NCBI RefSeq assembly: GCF_036697405.1
Contig: NZ_JBAHWA010000003.1
Span: forward strand, 1-64,000
Direction of reading: 5' to 3'
Source: Lysobacter sp036697405
Lineage (GTDB): Bacteria; Pseudomonadota; Gammaproteobacteria; Xanthomonadales; Xanthomonadaceae
DNA: 64,000 nucleotides
A program made the position numbers and the translations under genes. How positions within the stretch are numbered: the stretch's first letter is position 1; each line of letters opens with the position of its first letter. The notes under the pieces were generated by a model. That model searched no databases. It was not told where the DNA came from and was given only the letters and a program-made list of their open reading frames with translations. Below, in pieces: positions 43,000-52,767 of this stretch.

Positions 43000-44208
43000 A
43001 TGCGTAAGTTCAGTATGTCGGTTATCGCTGCGACCGCAGCCATGGCTGTTTCCGGCGCGGCCTTCGCCGCCGACGACCTCGCCCCCGCGTTGAAGTCGGC
43101 CATGCAGCGCGACTTGGGGCTGTCCGGCGCTCAGTTGGCCCAGTACCTCAAGGCCGAGCGCCAGGCCGAGCAACAGGAAAAGGCCGCCGAAAGGCAGCTG
43201 GGCCGCAACTTCGCCGGCGCCTGGCTGGAGCGCAAGGCCGACGGTTCCTTCGGATTCGTCGCCGCCAGCACCTCGGCCAAGGGCAAGGTCGCCGGCGTCG
43301 AAACGCGCCAGGCCCGTCATAGCCTGGCCGCGCTGAACTCGGCCAAGGGCCAGCTCGACAGCCAGCTCGCGCGCAGCGCCGGCGCGCCCAAGGGCGTGTA
43401 CAGCTGGGCGGTGGATCTGCCCAGCAACAGCGTGGTCCTGGGCATCGCGCCGGGCGCCGAGGAAGCCGCGGTCGATTTCGTCGCCCGCAGTGGCATCGAT
43501 GCGAACACCGTGCGTTTCGAAACCCTCAACGAGGCCCCGCAGCGCCTGATCGCCGTACAGGGCGGCCGCGGTTACCTGCGCGATCCCGGCGACGGCTATC
43601 TGTACGCCTGCTCGGTCGGCTTCACCGTGACCCAGGGCAGCTCCCCGGGCTTCGCCACGGCCGGCCACTGCGGCACCACCGGCGAGGTCGTCTATCACGA
43701 AGTCTCGCAATGGACGCCGGGCGTGAGGATCGGTTCGTTCGCCTCCTCCACCATGCCCAGCGGCACTCAGACCGGTCCCGACCGTGGCTGGGTCAAGGTG
43801 GATAGCACGCATACGCTGTCGCCCAGCGTGTACGGCTACGGCAATGGCGACGTCAACGTGCGCGGCAGCACCGAAGCCGCGGTTGGCGCGGCGCTGTGCC
43901 GTTCCGGCCGCACCAGCGGCTGGCGCTGCGGCGCGATCCGCAGCAAGAACATGACCGTGTCCTACGTGGACGGCTCGGGCAATCCGGACGGCACCGTGAC
44001 CGGCCTGACCCAGACCACCGCGTGCGCGGAAGGCGGCGATTCCGGCGGTTCCTTCATCACCGGCGTCGGCCAGGCCCAGGGCGTGCTGTCGGGCGGCAGC
44101 GGCAGCTGCAAGGGCCGTCAGGGCCGGACCGGCGGCGGCAACAGCTACTACACGCCGATCAACCCCATCCTCAGCGCTTACTCGCTGACCTTGCGTACCA
44201 GCCCCTGA
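43000..44208 (+). CDS. Alpha-lytic-type secreted serine protease (S1E), prepro-form
   Basis: This 402-residue preproenzyme has a signal peptide (about 1-24) and a pro-region (about 25-183) with the alpha-lytic protease pro-domain segment (SWAVDLPSNSVVLGIAPGAE), which folds the protease and is then cleaved. The mature chymotrypsin-like domain starts about IAVQGGRGYL. The triad is His223 (TAGHCG), Asp261 (GPDRGW) and Ser348 (GDSGGS). Cysteine pairs 204-224, 300-310 and 342-370 match the three disulphides of alpha-lytic protease. Such enzymes are exported by type II secretion and lyse other microbes' walls and proteins. TAAGGAG precedes the ATG. Confidence 0.95.
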   Translation: MRKFSMSVIAATAAMAVSGAAFAADDLAPALKSAMQRDLGLSGAQLAQYLKAERQAEQQEKAAERQLGRNFAGAWLERKADGSFGFVAASTSAKGKVAGVETRQARHSLAALNSAKGQLDSQLARSAGAPKGVYSWAVDLPSNSVVLGIAPGAEEAAVDFVARSGIDANTVRFETLNEAPQRLIAVQGGRGYLRDPGDGYLYACSVGFTVTQGSSPGFATAGHCGTTGEVVYHEVSQWTPGVRIGSFASSTMPSGTQTGPDRGWVKVDSTHTLSPSVYGYGNGDVNVRGSTEAAVGAALCRSGRTSGWRCGAIRSKNMTVSYVDGSGNPDGTVTGLTQTTACAEGGDSGGSFITGVGQAQGVLSGGSGSCKGRQGRTGGGNSYYTPINPILSAYSLTLRTSP

Positions 44209-44613
44209 TCCCTGCGGGCTGAACCACGAGTATGGGCGCCCCGGTTTTCGGGGCGCCTTTTTGTTTCGTCAGGCACAACGCCCTGGGCGCGATCGGCGGC
44301 AGAGCGGCCGCCAGGCTGAAGGATTCACCGAGCAAACAGTCGACTCCACGTCAGGGCGCCGACGCAGGCCAGGAGCAGGCGCCAGGTCGACAAGGAAACA
44401 GGATCCTTCGCAACGGCGCTTTTCAGGCGCGGTCCAAGCCTGCTGGCGCGATGCCGGGGTGCTTCAGATAAAGCGGCAAATCGGAACTCGCGTGATTCGT
44501 TGATGGGCATTGCTTCAGAAGCCTATGCGCTTCGGGAATCCTTTCGCCGACCGCTTCAGCCGTCTTTCGATTGGCGATCATTCCGCGGCAACCCCACTAT
44601 CGTGGTCTGCCGC
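44209..44613. other. Gap between protease and small secreted protein gene
   Basis: These 405 bases hold the protease terminator at 44235-44263 and otherwise nothing I can support. Open frames crossing it lack ribosome-binding sites and recognisable content. Confidence 0.5.
44235..44263 (+). terminator. Terminator after the protease gene
   Basis: A 9-base stem GGCGCCCCG/CGGGGCGCC with a GTTTT loop is followed by TTTTTG. Confidence 0.9.
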
Positions 44614-44982
44614 CTACATCTCCCAGTTCGCCTTCGACACGATGCGCCGCCCCTCCAGGGTCAACACCGCCTCGGTTGCGGTCATGACCAGCGTGAACGA
44701 GGGAATGCCGGGGGCTTCGTCGGTGGCGGTGTAGCGCAGCTTGAGACGCTTGCGCTGGGTATCGAATTCCTCGACGCGCACCCGCTGCCTGGGCACCACC
44801 TGCCCCTTATCGCCAGGCTGGTAGATGAAGACGCTTCCGATCACGGGGCGCTTGTCGTAGCCGATTTCCAGGTTCAGCGAGTACCCGTCACCGTCGAACA
44901 GCAGGGACGAGGTGGCATGCGCGAGCCGCGCGGGCGCGAAGGCCAGCACCAAGGTGACAAGCAGAGCGAGCAGCGACTTCAT
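44614..44982 (-). CDS. Small exported protein of unknown function
   Basis: This 122-residue protein has a signal peptide (MKSLLALLVTLVLAFAPARLAHA, about 23 residues). The compact beta-rich mature part contains LLFDGDGYSLNLEIGYDKRPVIGSVFIYQPGDKG and a LRYTATDEAPGIPSFTLVM strand. I recognise no family. AAGGA lies upstream of the ATG at 44982; an earlier in-frame ATG (45015) would bury the signal peptide. It is transcribed convergently toward the protease. Confidence 0.75.
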   Translation of the reverse strand: MKSLLALLVTLVLAFAPARLAHATSSLLFDGDGYSLNLEIGYDKRPVIGSVFIYQPGDKGQVVPRQRVRVEEFDTQRKRLKLRYTATDEAPGIPSFTLVMTATEAVLTLEGRRIVSKANWEM

Positions 44983-45054
44983 GGATGCGTTCCTTGCTTT
45001 CCGTGGGAAGGCCAATCCTAGCGCGCGACGGGCCCGTCCGCCCTGTGCGCCGCC

Positions 45055-45085
45055 AAAGAAAAAGGCCGGCGATGCCGGCCTTTCT
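45055..45085 (-). terminator. Terminator after rhlE
   Basis: An AAAGGCCGGC/GCCGGCCTTT stem with a 3-base loop, T-rich on the minus strand (TTTTCTTT), lies 20 bases beyond the rhlE stop. Confidence 0.85.
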
Positions 45086-45104
45086 CGTCGACGCTGCGAA
45101 ACGC

Positions 45105-46436
45105 TTACGCGCCTTCGCGGCGCTGGCCGTTGCCCGAACCCGTGCGGCCGCCGCTGCGGTGCTGCGGACCGGCGTGGGCGTGGCGCGGGGCCGGCTTGCC
45201 GTGCGGACGGTGGGCCGGCTTGCGCGGGCCGTTGTTGCCGCCCGGGCGCTGACCGCCGGGGCGACGCGCGCCCGGAGCGTCGGAACCCATGCGGATCGGA
45301 CGGCTCGGCTCGAAGCCTTCGACCGTGACCATCTGGATGTCGTCCTTGAGGATGCGCTGGATCTGGCGCAGCAGGCCGCCTTCGTCCGGCGACACCAGCG
45401 ACAGGGCTTCGCCGGTCGCGCCGTTGCGGCCGGTGCGGCCGATGCGGTGCACGTAGTCCTCGGCCACCATCGGCAGGTCGAAGTTGATCACCAGCGGCAG
45501 GCTGGGGATGTCCAGACCGCGCGCGGCGACGTCGGTGGCGACCAGCACGCGGGCCTTATTGGCCTTGAAGTCGCGCAGGGCCTTCTGCCGCTGGGCCTGG
45601 CTCTTGTTGCCGTGGATGGCGACGGCCTTGAAGCCGGCGTCTTCCAGCTGTTCGGCCAGACGGTTGCAGCCGTGCTTGGTGCGGCCGAACACCAGCACCT
45701 GATCGGTGCTGCGCTCGGCCAGGATGCGCACCAGCAGATCGCGCTTGCGGCCGCCGTCGACCGGATGCGCCTTGTGGGCGATGGTGTCGGCGATGGTGTT
45801 GTTGGCCGCGACCTGGACCTGCTGCGGTTCGCGCATGAACTCCAGCGCGAGCTTCTTGATCTCGGCTTCGAACGTGGCCGAGAACAGCATGGTCTGGCGC
45901 TGCGGCGGCACGCGGCCGAGGATGCGCTTGATCGCGGGCAGGAAGCCCATGTCGAGCATGCGGTCGGCCTCGTCCAGCACCAGGATTTCGATCGCGTCGA
46001 GCTTGGCGGTGCCGCGCTCCATGTGATCGATCAGGCGGCCCGGGGTGGCGACCAGCACGTCGACGCCGCGACGCAGCATGTCGACCTGCGGGCCCATGCC
46101 GGCGCCGCCGTAGATCGAGCAGATGCTCAGGCGCAGATGCTTGGCGTAGCTGCGCAGGCTGTCGTTGACCTGCACCGCCAGTTCGCGGGTCGGCACCAGC
46201 ACCAGCGCGCGCGGCTTGCGCGGGCCGTTGCTGCCGGTGAGCTTGGACAGGCGGTTCAGCAGCGGCAGGCCGAACGCGGCGGTCTTGCCGGTACCGGTCT
46301 GGGCGCCGCCCAGCAGGTCGTGCCCGGCCATGGCCAGCGGGATCGCTTCGGCCTGGATCGGGGTCGGGGTGTTGTAATTCTGCTCGACGAGCGCGCGCAG
46401 CAACGCGGGCGCAAGCCCGAGGGATTCAAACGTCAT
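45105..46436 (-). CDS. rhlE: DEAD-box RNA helicase RhlE
   Basis: This 443-residue DEAD-box helicase begins MTFESLGLAPALLRAL with the Q motif TPIQAEAIPLAMAGHD. Further motifs are I AQTGTGKTAAF, Ia PTRELA, II DEAD in VLDEADRMLDMGFLP, III SAT, V DVAARGLDIP and VI HRIGRTGR. A Gly/Arg/His/Pro-rich tail (about 375-443) is typical of RhlE and promotes RNA binding in ribosome assembly and mRNA turnover. GGAG lies six bases before the ATG at 46436, so I reject the TTG at 46448. Confidence 0.95.
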   Translation of the reverse strand: MTFESLGLAPALLRALVEQNYNTPTPIQAEAIPLAMAGHDLLGGAQTGTGKTAAFGLPLLNRLSKLTGSNGPRKPRALVLVPTRELAVQVNDSLRSYAKHLRLSICSIYGGAGMGPQVDMLRRGVDVLVATPGRLIDHMERGTAKLDAIEILVLDEADRMLDMGFLPAIKRILGRVPPQRQTMLFSATFEAEIKKLALEFMREPQQVQVAANNTIADTIAHKAHPVDGGRKRDLLVRILAERSTDQVLVFGRTKHGCNRLAEQLEDAGFKAVAIHGNKSQAQRQKALRDFKANKARVLVATDVAARGLDIPSLPLVINFDLPMVAEDYVHRIGRTGRNGATGEALSLVSPDEGGLLRQIQRILKDDIQMVTVEGFEPSRPIRMGSDAPGARRPGGQRPGGNNGPRKPAHRPHGKPAPRHAHAGPQHRSGGRTGSGNGQRREGA

Positions 46437-47014
46437 GTGGAACTCCAAGTACTAAGGATCCGCGGACCGGAGTCGCGGAGTCACTCGGAGCGTTCCCTAG
46501 AACCGCGCTGCGAGTAATCGAAATGACGGTGCCGGATGCTCCGGACCGTGTCGGCGCTACGAAAGACGTGCGGGATAAAGCCGATCGCCCAAGAGCATTG
46601 GACTCTTGCGATGCGGCGGGCAACCTGGGAAACGTACCCCTTGCGGGGAGGCAGCCGTGCGCTGAACAGGCGGCACTGTACGCGAAAGCGCCGGGCTGCG
46701 CCAGCTAAATTCTTGTCGGGATTAGGAAAACGCCCGGAGGCGACGGATCGGTTCGGACAAGCTCGAGCGCCGGTTCTGGCCCGGCCATTCGCGCCGCACC
46801 GGACGCGGCCGACGCCGGGAAGGGTCGTGACGGACGTTGCAGATGCGCCGCATAAACCCACGATGCAGCCGCTATAGGCACCCTTTCTACACTTTAAACA
46901 CTCACTGAATGTGCTAATGGAGCGGCTAAGGGCCGCAGGACGCGGTCAACGGGCGATGCACCAGCGCCGCCCGCCTTGCTCCGATCTTCCCCCAATCGGT
47001 ACCAGGAGGTGTTC
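46437..47014. other. Divergent gap rhlE / autotransporter
   Basis: These 578 bases lack a gene. An AT-rich patch at about 46880-46920 (TTTCTACACTTTAAACACTC ... GCTAATGG) is the likely promoter region of the autotransporter, although I cannot assign a confident -35/-10 pair. CCAGGAGGTG lies just before its start codon. Nothing else recognisable is present. Confidence 0.45.
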
Positions 47015-49555
47015 ATGGAAGTCGCGCCCGTCCGGCCGCATGCGCTCGCCCTAGCCATCGTCGCCGCCCTGCTCGCCCTGCCCCAGCCCGCCCGCGCGAC
47101 CTGCACGCCCGCGCCCACCGCCGGCGACGATGTCATCACCTGCGACGGCAGCGCGCCCGATCCCACCGCCTCGCTGGTCCTGACCGGCGGCGGCAACGAC
47201 CGCGTCACGGTGAACGGCGGCACCATCACCGGCGCGGTCAGCTTCGGCACCCGCAACGACGGCCTGAGCATCAGCGACGGCAGCATCGGCGGCCTGGTCG
47301 ATCAGGGTTCCGGGCAGGACAGCTTCAGCATGACCGGCGGCACCATCCAGGCGCTGGACCAGGGCGCCGACCGCGACACCGCGGTGATCCGCGGCGGCCG
47401 CATCGTCGGCGCGTTCAACGAAGGCGACATCGTCGACATGAGCGGCGGCCGGATCGGTTCGGTCAATCTGCGCGTCGGCGACAACATCATGAACATGAGC
47501 GGCGGCGGCATCGACGGCGTGCTCAACGCCGAGCAAGGCAACGACCTGCTCAATCTCAGCGGCACGGCGACGATCGGCGGCAACGTCGATTTCGGCAACG
47601 GCAACAACACCCTCAACATCGCCGGCGGCAGCGTCGGCGGCAGCCTGCTCACCGGTGCCGGCACCGACGCGCTGAGCTGGGCCAACGCCGGCACCGTGGC
47701 CGGCAACATCTCGCTGGGCGCGGGCAACGACAGCGCGGCGCTGCGCAATCTGGCGGCGGCGACGATCGCCGAGGTCGATGCCTTCGACGGCGGCACCGGT
47801 TCGGACCGCTTGCTGTTCGCCAACGCGCAGGTCGCCGGCGTATCGCGGATCCGCAATTGGGAGACGCTGGATCTCGCCACGGGCACGCGCTTCGCGCTGG
47901 ACGCCGACCTGAGCCTGGGCGATGCCGGCACCGGCGGCGGCGCGCTCAACATCGACGCCACCAGCAGCCTGCTGGTCAGCGGCGCGCGCGCGGTGCGGCC
48001 GTTCAGCGCGGGCCAGTTCGGCAACGTCAACAACGCCGGTTACATCGATCTGACCTCCGGCGGCGCGGTCGCCGGCGACAGCCTGACCGTGATCGGCAAC
48101 TACGTCGGCAACGGCGGCCAGCTGCATCTGCAGACGGTGCTGGGCGCGGACGGCTCGGCCTCGGACAAGCTGGTGATCTCCAACGGTCTGGCCAGCGGCA
48201 GCACCTCGATGCTGGTCAGCAATCTCGGCGGCAGCGGCGCGCAGACCCTGGCCAACGGCATCCTGGTGGTGCAGGCCATCGCCGGCGCGCAGACCCAGGC
48301 CGGCGCCTTCAGCCTGGCCCAGCCGGTCGCGGCCGGCGCCTTCGAGTACCTGCTGTTCCGCGGCGGCGTCGATGCCGGCACCCAGGACAACTGGTACCTG
48401 CGCTCCTACTCGGTGGCGCCGCCTCCGCCGCCGCCCACTCCCCCGCCTCCGCCCGTGACGCCACCGCCGCCGCCGGAACCGCCGCCGGCACCGCCCGCAC
48501 CGCCGGTGGTGCCGCCGCCTCCGCCGACCCCGCCCGCGCCGCCTCCGCCGGAGCCGCCGGCACCGCCGCCGCCCGCACCGCCGGCGCCGCAGGTCGGCGA
48601 GGAGCCGATCCCGCTGTATCGGCCGGAGACCGCGGTCTACAGCGCGCTGCCGGCGCTGGTGCGGATCAACGGCCTGGCCACGATCGGCACTTTGCACGAG
48701 CGCCAGGGCGAGCAGTCGCTGCTCGGTCACGGCGGCGGCTTCGACGCCGGCTGGCTGCGCGTGTACGGCGAAAGCACGCGCCAGCGCTGGGAAGGCGCGG
48801 CGCTGCCGCGCTTCGACGGCGACATCAGCGGCCTGCAACTGGGCCTGGACCTGTACGCGGGCGAACGCGACGGCGGCGGCAGCGACCGCATCGGCGTGTT
48901 CGTCGGCGCGGCCCGCAGCCGCGGCGACATCGACGGTTTCGCGATAGGGCGCATGCAGCGCGTCGGCCGCCTGGAACTCGACAGCCGCAGCCTGGGCCTG
49001 TACTGGACGCGCAGCGGCGAAGGCGGCCGCTATTTCGACGCGGTACTGCTGGGCTCGCGCCTGGACGGTAAGGCGCGTTCCAGCCGCGGCCTGGGCTCGG
49101 ACGTCGACGGTTCGCAGTTCATCGCCTCGCTGGAAGGCGGCTGGCCGATCGCGCTGGGCGAGCGCCTGGTGCTGGAGCCGCAGGCGCAGCTGGTCTGGCA
49201 GCACAGCTCGCTGGACGACACCGCCGATGCGTTCTCCAGCGTGTCCTTCGACGCCGGCGACGGCCTCAGCGCGCGCATCGGCGCACGCCTGCACGGCGCC
49301 AACGCGGATGCGAGTTGGCGCCCCTACCTCAAGCTCAACCTGTGGAGCGAGCTCGGCGGCGACGACGACACCCGCTTCGGCGACGACCGCATCCGCACCG
49401 AAAGCCGCGCCGACGCGGTCGAGTTCGGCGCCGGCCTGGTCGGCCGGATTTCGCCCGCAGTCGGCCTGTATTTCGTCGCCGACTACACCCACGAGTTGTC
49501 CGGCGAGGAACACCGCAGCGTGCAGGGGCATGCAGGATTGCGCGTGGACTGGTAG
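47015..49555 (+). CDS. Classical (type Va) autotransporter
   Basis: This 846-residue protein has a signal peptide (cleavage near ARATC). The passenger (about 30-470) is built of short repeated G-G-x-I-x-G turns (NGGTITGAVSFG, GGRIVGAFNEG, GGGIDGVLNAEQGND, GGNVDFGNGNNTLNIAGG), consistent with a right-handed beta-helix. A proline-rich hinge (about 470-528) follows. The C-terminal beta-barrel (about 570-846) ends with the aromatic residue sequence LRVDW required for outer-membrane insertion. No protease or adhesion motif is recognised. AGGAGGTG selects the ATG at 47015. Confidence 0.93.
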   Translation: MEVAPVRPHALALAIVAALLALPQPARATCTPAPTAGDDVITCDGSAPDPTASLVLTGGGNDRVTVNGGTITGAVSFGTRNDGLSISDGSIGGLVDQGSGQDSFSMTGGTIQALDQGADRDTAVIRGGRIVGAFNEGDIVDMSGGRIGSVNLRVGDNIMNMSGGGIDGVLNAEQGNDLLNLSGTATIGGNVDFGNGNNTLNIAGGSVGGSLLTGAGTDALSWANAGTVAGNISLGAGNDSAALRNLAAATIAEVDAFDGGTGSDRLLFANAQVAGVSRIRNWETLDLATGTRFALDADLSLGDAGTGGGALNIDATSSLLVSGARAVRPFSAGQFGNVNNAGYIDLTSGGAVAGDSLTVIGNYVGNGGQLHLQTVLGADGSASDKLVISNGLASGSTSMLVSNLGGSGAQTLANGILVVQAIAGAQTQAGAFSLAQPVAAGAFEYLLFRGGVDAGTQDNWYLRSYSVAPPPPPPTPPPPPVTPPPPPEPPPAPPAPPVVPPPPPTPPAPPPPEPPAPPPPAPPAPQVGEEPIPLYRPETAVYSALPALVRINGLATIGTLHERQGEQSLLGHGGGFDAGWLRVYGESTRQRWEGAALPRFDGDISGLQLGLDLYAGERDGGGSDRIGVFVGAARSRGDIDGFAIGRMQRVGRLELDSRSLGLYWTRSGEGGRYFDAVLLGSRLDGKARSSRGLGSDVDGSQFIASLEGGWPIALGERLVLEPQAQLVWQHSSLDDTADAFSSVSFDAGDGLSARIGARLHGANADASWRPYLKLNLWSELGGDDDTRFGDDRIRTESRADAVEFGAGLVGRISPAVGLYFVADYTHELSGEEHRSVQGHAGLRVDW

Positions 49556-49629
49556 AAAGGACCGGAGCCGCGCGCCCGACGGGCGCGCGGCGCGGCACCA
49601 CCGGATCCACCGCAGCCTGGGGGCAGGCC

Positions 49630-49986
49630 ATGGACAACCGCAGCCTAGCGACCACCGCCCGCACGCTGATCGCCAGCGTCTTCATCGTCATGGGCCTGTA
49701 CCGCCTGCTCGACGCCTGGGGCGGCGCGGCGACGCCGACGGCGACCCTGGCGTTCAGCGCGGTCGAACTGGTGCTGGGCCTGCTGATCGCCAGCGGCTGG
49801 AAACTGCGCTGGACCGCCGGCCTGGCCGCGGCGCTGATGGCGGCCGACGCACTGATGTCGCACCCGTTCTGGAGCCTGGCCGGTGCCGAGCGCGGCGCCC
49901 AGCTGCTGCACTTCATGAAGAACGTCGGGATGATCGGCGGCCTGCTGTTGCTGATGGCCCATGCCGGCCACCCACCGCGACGCTGA
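49630..49986 (+). CDS. DoxX-like membrane protein
   Basis: This 118-residue protein has four hydrophobic helices (TLIASVFIVMGLYRLL, FSAVELVLGLLIASG, AGLAAALMAADALMS, NVGMIGGLLLLMAHAG), the size and layout of DoxX/DoxD-like proteins, including the FMKNVGMIGGLLLL segment. The function of the family is poorly defined (quinone- or thiol-redox linked in some members). It lies 74 bases after the autotransporter and 13 before LtrA on the same strand. Confidence 0.85.
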   Translation: MDNRSLATTARTLIASVFIVMGLYRLLDAWGGAATPTATLAFSAVELVLGLLIASGWKLRWTAGLAAALMAADALMSHPFWSLAGAERGAQLLHFMKNVGMIGGLLLLMAHAGHPPRR

Positions 49987-49999
49987 GCGGCGCCGCGCG

Positions 50000-51196
50000 A
50001 TGAGCGACGCCCCCGCACGCAGCCTGTTGCGCAACCGCAACGCGCACGAGCACGGCCGCGTGACCATGGTCGAGCTGTTCTTCGACCTGGTGTTCGTGTT
50101 CGCGGTCACCCAGCTGTCGCATACCCTGCTCGACCACCTGAGCCTGACCGGCGCGCTGCAGACCCTGCTGCTGTTCCTGGCGGTGTGGTGGGTGTGGATC
50201 TACACCTCCTGGTGCACCAACTGGTTGGACCCGGATACCGCGCCGGTGCGGCTGCTGCTGTTCGCCTTGATGCTGGGCGGGCTGCTGCTGTCGAGCTCGC
50301 TGCCGGAGGCGTTCGGCGAGCGCGGGCTGATGTTCGCCGCGGCCTACGCGACCATGCAGGTCGGGCGCACGCTATTCATGGTGGTCGTGCTGCGCGGCGT
50401 GCATCCGGGCTTGTTCCGCAATTTCCTGCGCATCGCGGTGTGGCTGATGGTGTCCGGCACGCTGTGGATCGCCGGCGGCCTGGCCGAAGGACAGGTGCGT
50501 TTCGGCTGGTGGGTGGGCGCGCTGCTGATCGAGTTCTTCGGGCCGATCGCGTTCTACTGGGTGCCCGGCCTGGGCCGCTCAAGCATCGGCGACTGGGACG
50601 TGGACGGCGGCCATCTGGCCGAACGCTGCGCGCTGTTCGTGATCATCGCCCTGGGCGAGTCGATCCTGGTCACCGGCGCGACCTTCGCCGGACTGCCGCT
50701 GGACGCCAGCCACGGCGCCGCGTTCGTGAGCGCCTTCGTCGGCAGCGTGGCGATGTGGTGGCTCTACTTCGACAGCGGCGCCGAACGCGCCAGCCATCGC
50801 ATCGCGCATGCCGCCGATCCCGGCCGGCAGGCGCGCATGGCCTATACCTATCTGCATCTGCCGATCGTGGCCGGCATCATCGTCTGCGCGGTCGCCGACG
50901 AGATCGTGCTGATGCATCCGGGGCACGCCGACACCGCCGGCATCGCGGCGATCGTGGGCGGGCCGGCGCTGTACCTGCTCGGCAACGCCTTGTTCAAATG
51001 GACGACCAACGACCGCCGCGGCCCGCCGCTGTCCCATCTGGCCGGCCTGACCTTGCTGCTGGCACTGAGCTTGGCCGCGAAGCCCGCGCACCTGTCGGCT
51101 TTGGCGCTAGGCATCGCGACCACGGCGGTGCTGGCGCTGGTGGCGCTATGGGAGACGCTGGCCTTGAAGCGCGCAGCGGCGGCGCCTGCGCGCTGA
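50000..51196 (+). CDS. Low temperature requirement protein A (LtrA)
   Basis: This 398-residue membrane protein of the LtrA family has about ten hydrophobic segments. The family start is VTMVELFFDLVFVFAVTQLSHTLL, then WWVWIYTSWCTNWLDPD and HLAERCALFVIIALGESILVTG. LtrA was named from Listeria mutants unable to grow in the cold; its transport or other role is unproven. The ATG at 50000 begins 13 bases after the DoxX stop; an earlier in-frame ATG overlaps DoxX. Confidence 0.9.
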   Translation: MSDAPARSLLRNRNAHEHGRVTMVELFFDLVFVFAVTQLSHTLLDHLSLTGALQTLLLFLAVWWVWIYTSWCTNWLDPDTAPVRLLLFALMLGGLLLSSSLPEAFGERGLMFAAAYATMQVGRTLFMVVVLRGVHPGLFRNFLRIAVWLMVSGTLWIAGGLAEGQVRFGWWVGALLIEFFGPIAFYWVPGLGRSSIGDWDVDGGHLAERCALFVIIALGESILVTGATFAGLPLDASHGAAFVSAFVGSVAMWWLYFDSGAERASHRIAHAADPGRQARMAYTYLHLPIVAGIIVCAVADEIVLMHPGHADTAGIAAIVGGPALYLLGNALFKWTTNDRRGPPLSHLAGLTLLLALSLAAKPAHLSALALGIATTAVLALVALWETLALKRAAAAPAR

Positions 51197-51226
51197 TCGC
51201 GCGCGCAGGCCCGCGGAAAGCGGAAC

Positions 51227-52600
51227 TCAGGCTTCCAGGCTCATGCCCGGCCGCACCAGCACCGGCTTGACGCCGTAACGCTCGCCGATCTCTCCCGCCA
51301 GCGCCTCGCGCGCCTTGTCCTCGCCGTGCACCAGGGCCAGCGGCGGATGCCCGGCGATCGCGCCGTACCAGTCCATCAAGCCGCGTTGGTCGGTGTGCGC
51401 CGACAGGCCGCCGACGGTGTGGCGCTGCGCGTTGACGCGCACGTCGCGGCCGTGGATGCGCGCCCACTTGGCGCCGTCGACCAGGCGCCGGCCCAGGGTG
51501 CCCTCGGCCTGGTAACCGACGAATACGACCCGCGTTTCGCGCCGGTCCAGACGCTGCCGGAAGTGGTGCAGGATGCGGCCGGCGTTGGCCATGCCCGATC
51601 CGGCGATCACGATCGCGCCGCGCTCGATGCGGTTGATCGCCATCGAATCCTCAGCCGACTCGGTCAGGCGCAGGTTGGGCAGCCGGAAAGGACTGGGCTT
51701 GTCGCGCCAGACTTGCCGGGCATCCTCGTCGAACAGTTCGGTGTGGCGGTCGTAGACGCCGACCACCTTGGCCGCCATCGGGCTGTCGAGAAAGACCTGC
51801 CAGCGCCCCATCTGCCATTCGTCCCAATGCTTGGCGAACCAGTACAGCAACTCCTGGCTGCGCCCGACCGCGAAGGCCGGGATCAGCACATTGCCGCCGT
51901 CGCGCCAGGTCTCGTCGAGGATGCGTCCGAGTTCGCGGATGGTTTCGGCGCGGTCGCGGTGCAGGCGGTCGCCGTAGGTCGACTCCATCAGCACCAGGTC
52001 GGCGCTGTCGATGCGCGCCGGATCGCGCAGGATCGGCGTGCCCTTGGGGCCCAGGTCGCCGGAGAACACCAGCTTGCGGCCGTCGGCGTAAACCTCCACC
52101 GAAGCCGAGCCGAGGATGTGCCCGGCCTCGCGGAACGCGATCTCGACGCCGGGCAGGATCTGCGCGCGTTGGTCGTAGGGCAAGGGCCGCACTCGCGTCA
52201 TCGCGGCTTCGACATCGGCCCGGGTGTACAGCGGCACCAGCTCCGGCTCGCCGCCGCGACGACGGCGGTTGCCGCGTTCGGCCTCGCTCTCGGCGATATG
52301 GGCCGCGTCCAGCAGCATGATCCGTATCAGATCGGCGGTGGCGGCCTGGGCGTGGATCTGGCCACGGAAGCCGCGCCGCACCAGCAAAGGCACGCGGCCG
52401 ATGTGGTCGATATGCGCATGGCTGATCACCAGCGCGTCCAGCGCGGCCACGGCGAACGGAAACGGATCGGCGTTGCGGGCTTCGGCCTCGGGACTGCCCT
52501 GGATCATGCCGCAGTCCAGCAGCACGCGCTGTCCCGCGGCCTCGACCTCGTGCAGCGAACCGGTGACCTCGCCGGCGGCTCCGTGGAAATGGACGCGCAT
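51227..52600 (-). CDS. MBL-fold/beta-CASP RNA nuclease
   Basis: This 457-residue metallo-beta-lactamase fold protein has a beta-CASP insertion (CPSF-73-like). Zinc ligands are in HAHIDHIG (residues 61-68), GHILGSAS and FSGDLGP. Motif ALMEST-like LVLMESTYGDR, the beta-CASP segment AFAVGRSQELLYW and late VNAQRHTVGGLSAHTDQRG complete the family. Such enzymes are RNA endo/exonucleases. The start (MRVHFHGAAGEVTGS) matches the family; upstream frame is shadow. Confidence 0.92.
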   Translation of the reverse strand: MRVHFHGAAGEVTGSLHEVEAAGQRVLLDCGMIQGSPEAEARNADPFPFAVAALDALVISHAHIDHIGRVPLLVRRGFRGQIHAQAATADLIRIMLLDAAHIAESEAERGNRRRRGGEPELVPLYTRADVEAAMTRVRPLPYDQRAQILPGVEIAFREAGHILGSASVEVYADGRKLVFSGDLGPKGTPILRDPARIDSADLVLMESTYGDRLHRDRAETIRELGRILDETWRDGGNVLIPAFAVGRSQELLYWFAKHWDEWQMGRWQVFLDSPMAAKVVGVYDRHTELFDEDARQVWRDKPSPFRLPNLRLTESAEDSMAINRIERGAIVIAGSGMANAGRILHHFRQRLDRRETRVVFVGYQAEGTLGRRLVDGAKWARIHGRDVRVNAQRHTVGGLSAHTDQRGLMDWYGAIAGHPPLALVHGEDKAREALAGEIGERYGVKPVLVRPGMSLEA

Positions 52601-52767
52601 ACCTAGTAGCTCCGGAAAGGTGAACTGGTCGCACCTTTGCGCAAAACGCCTCACCCTACAAGGGGTGCGCCTGGAACAAATCCGGATGCAATCTCCGAAT
52701 AGACTGCCGCCCCGACTGGCGGGGCGGCGTCGTGTCAGGTAGCGCCGCAGCAGCTGCGGCGCAGGCG

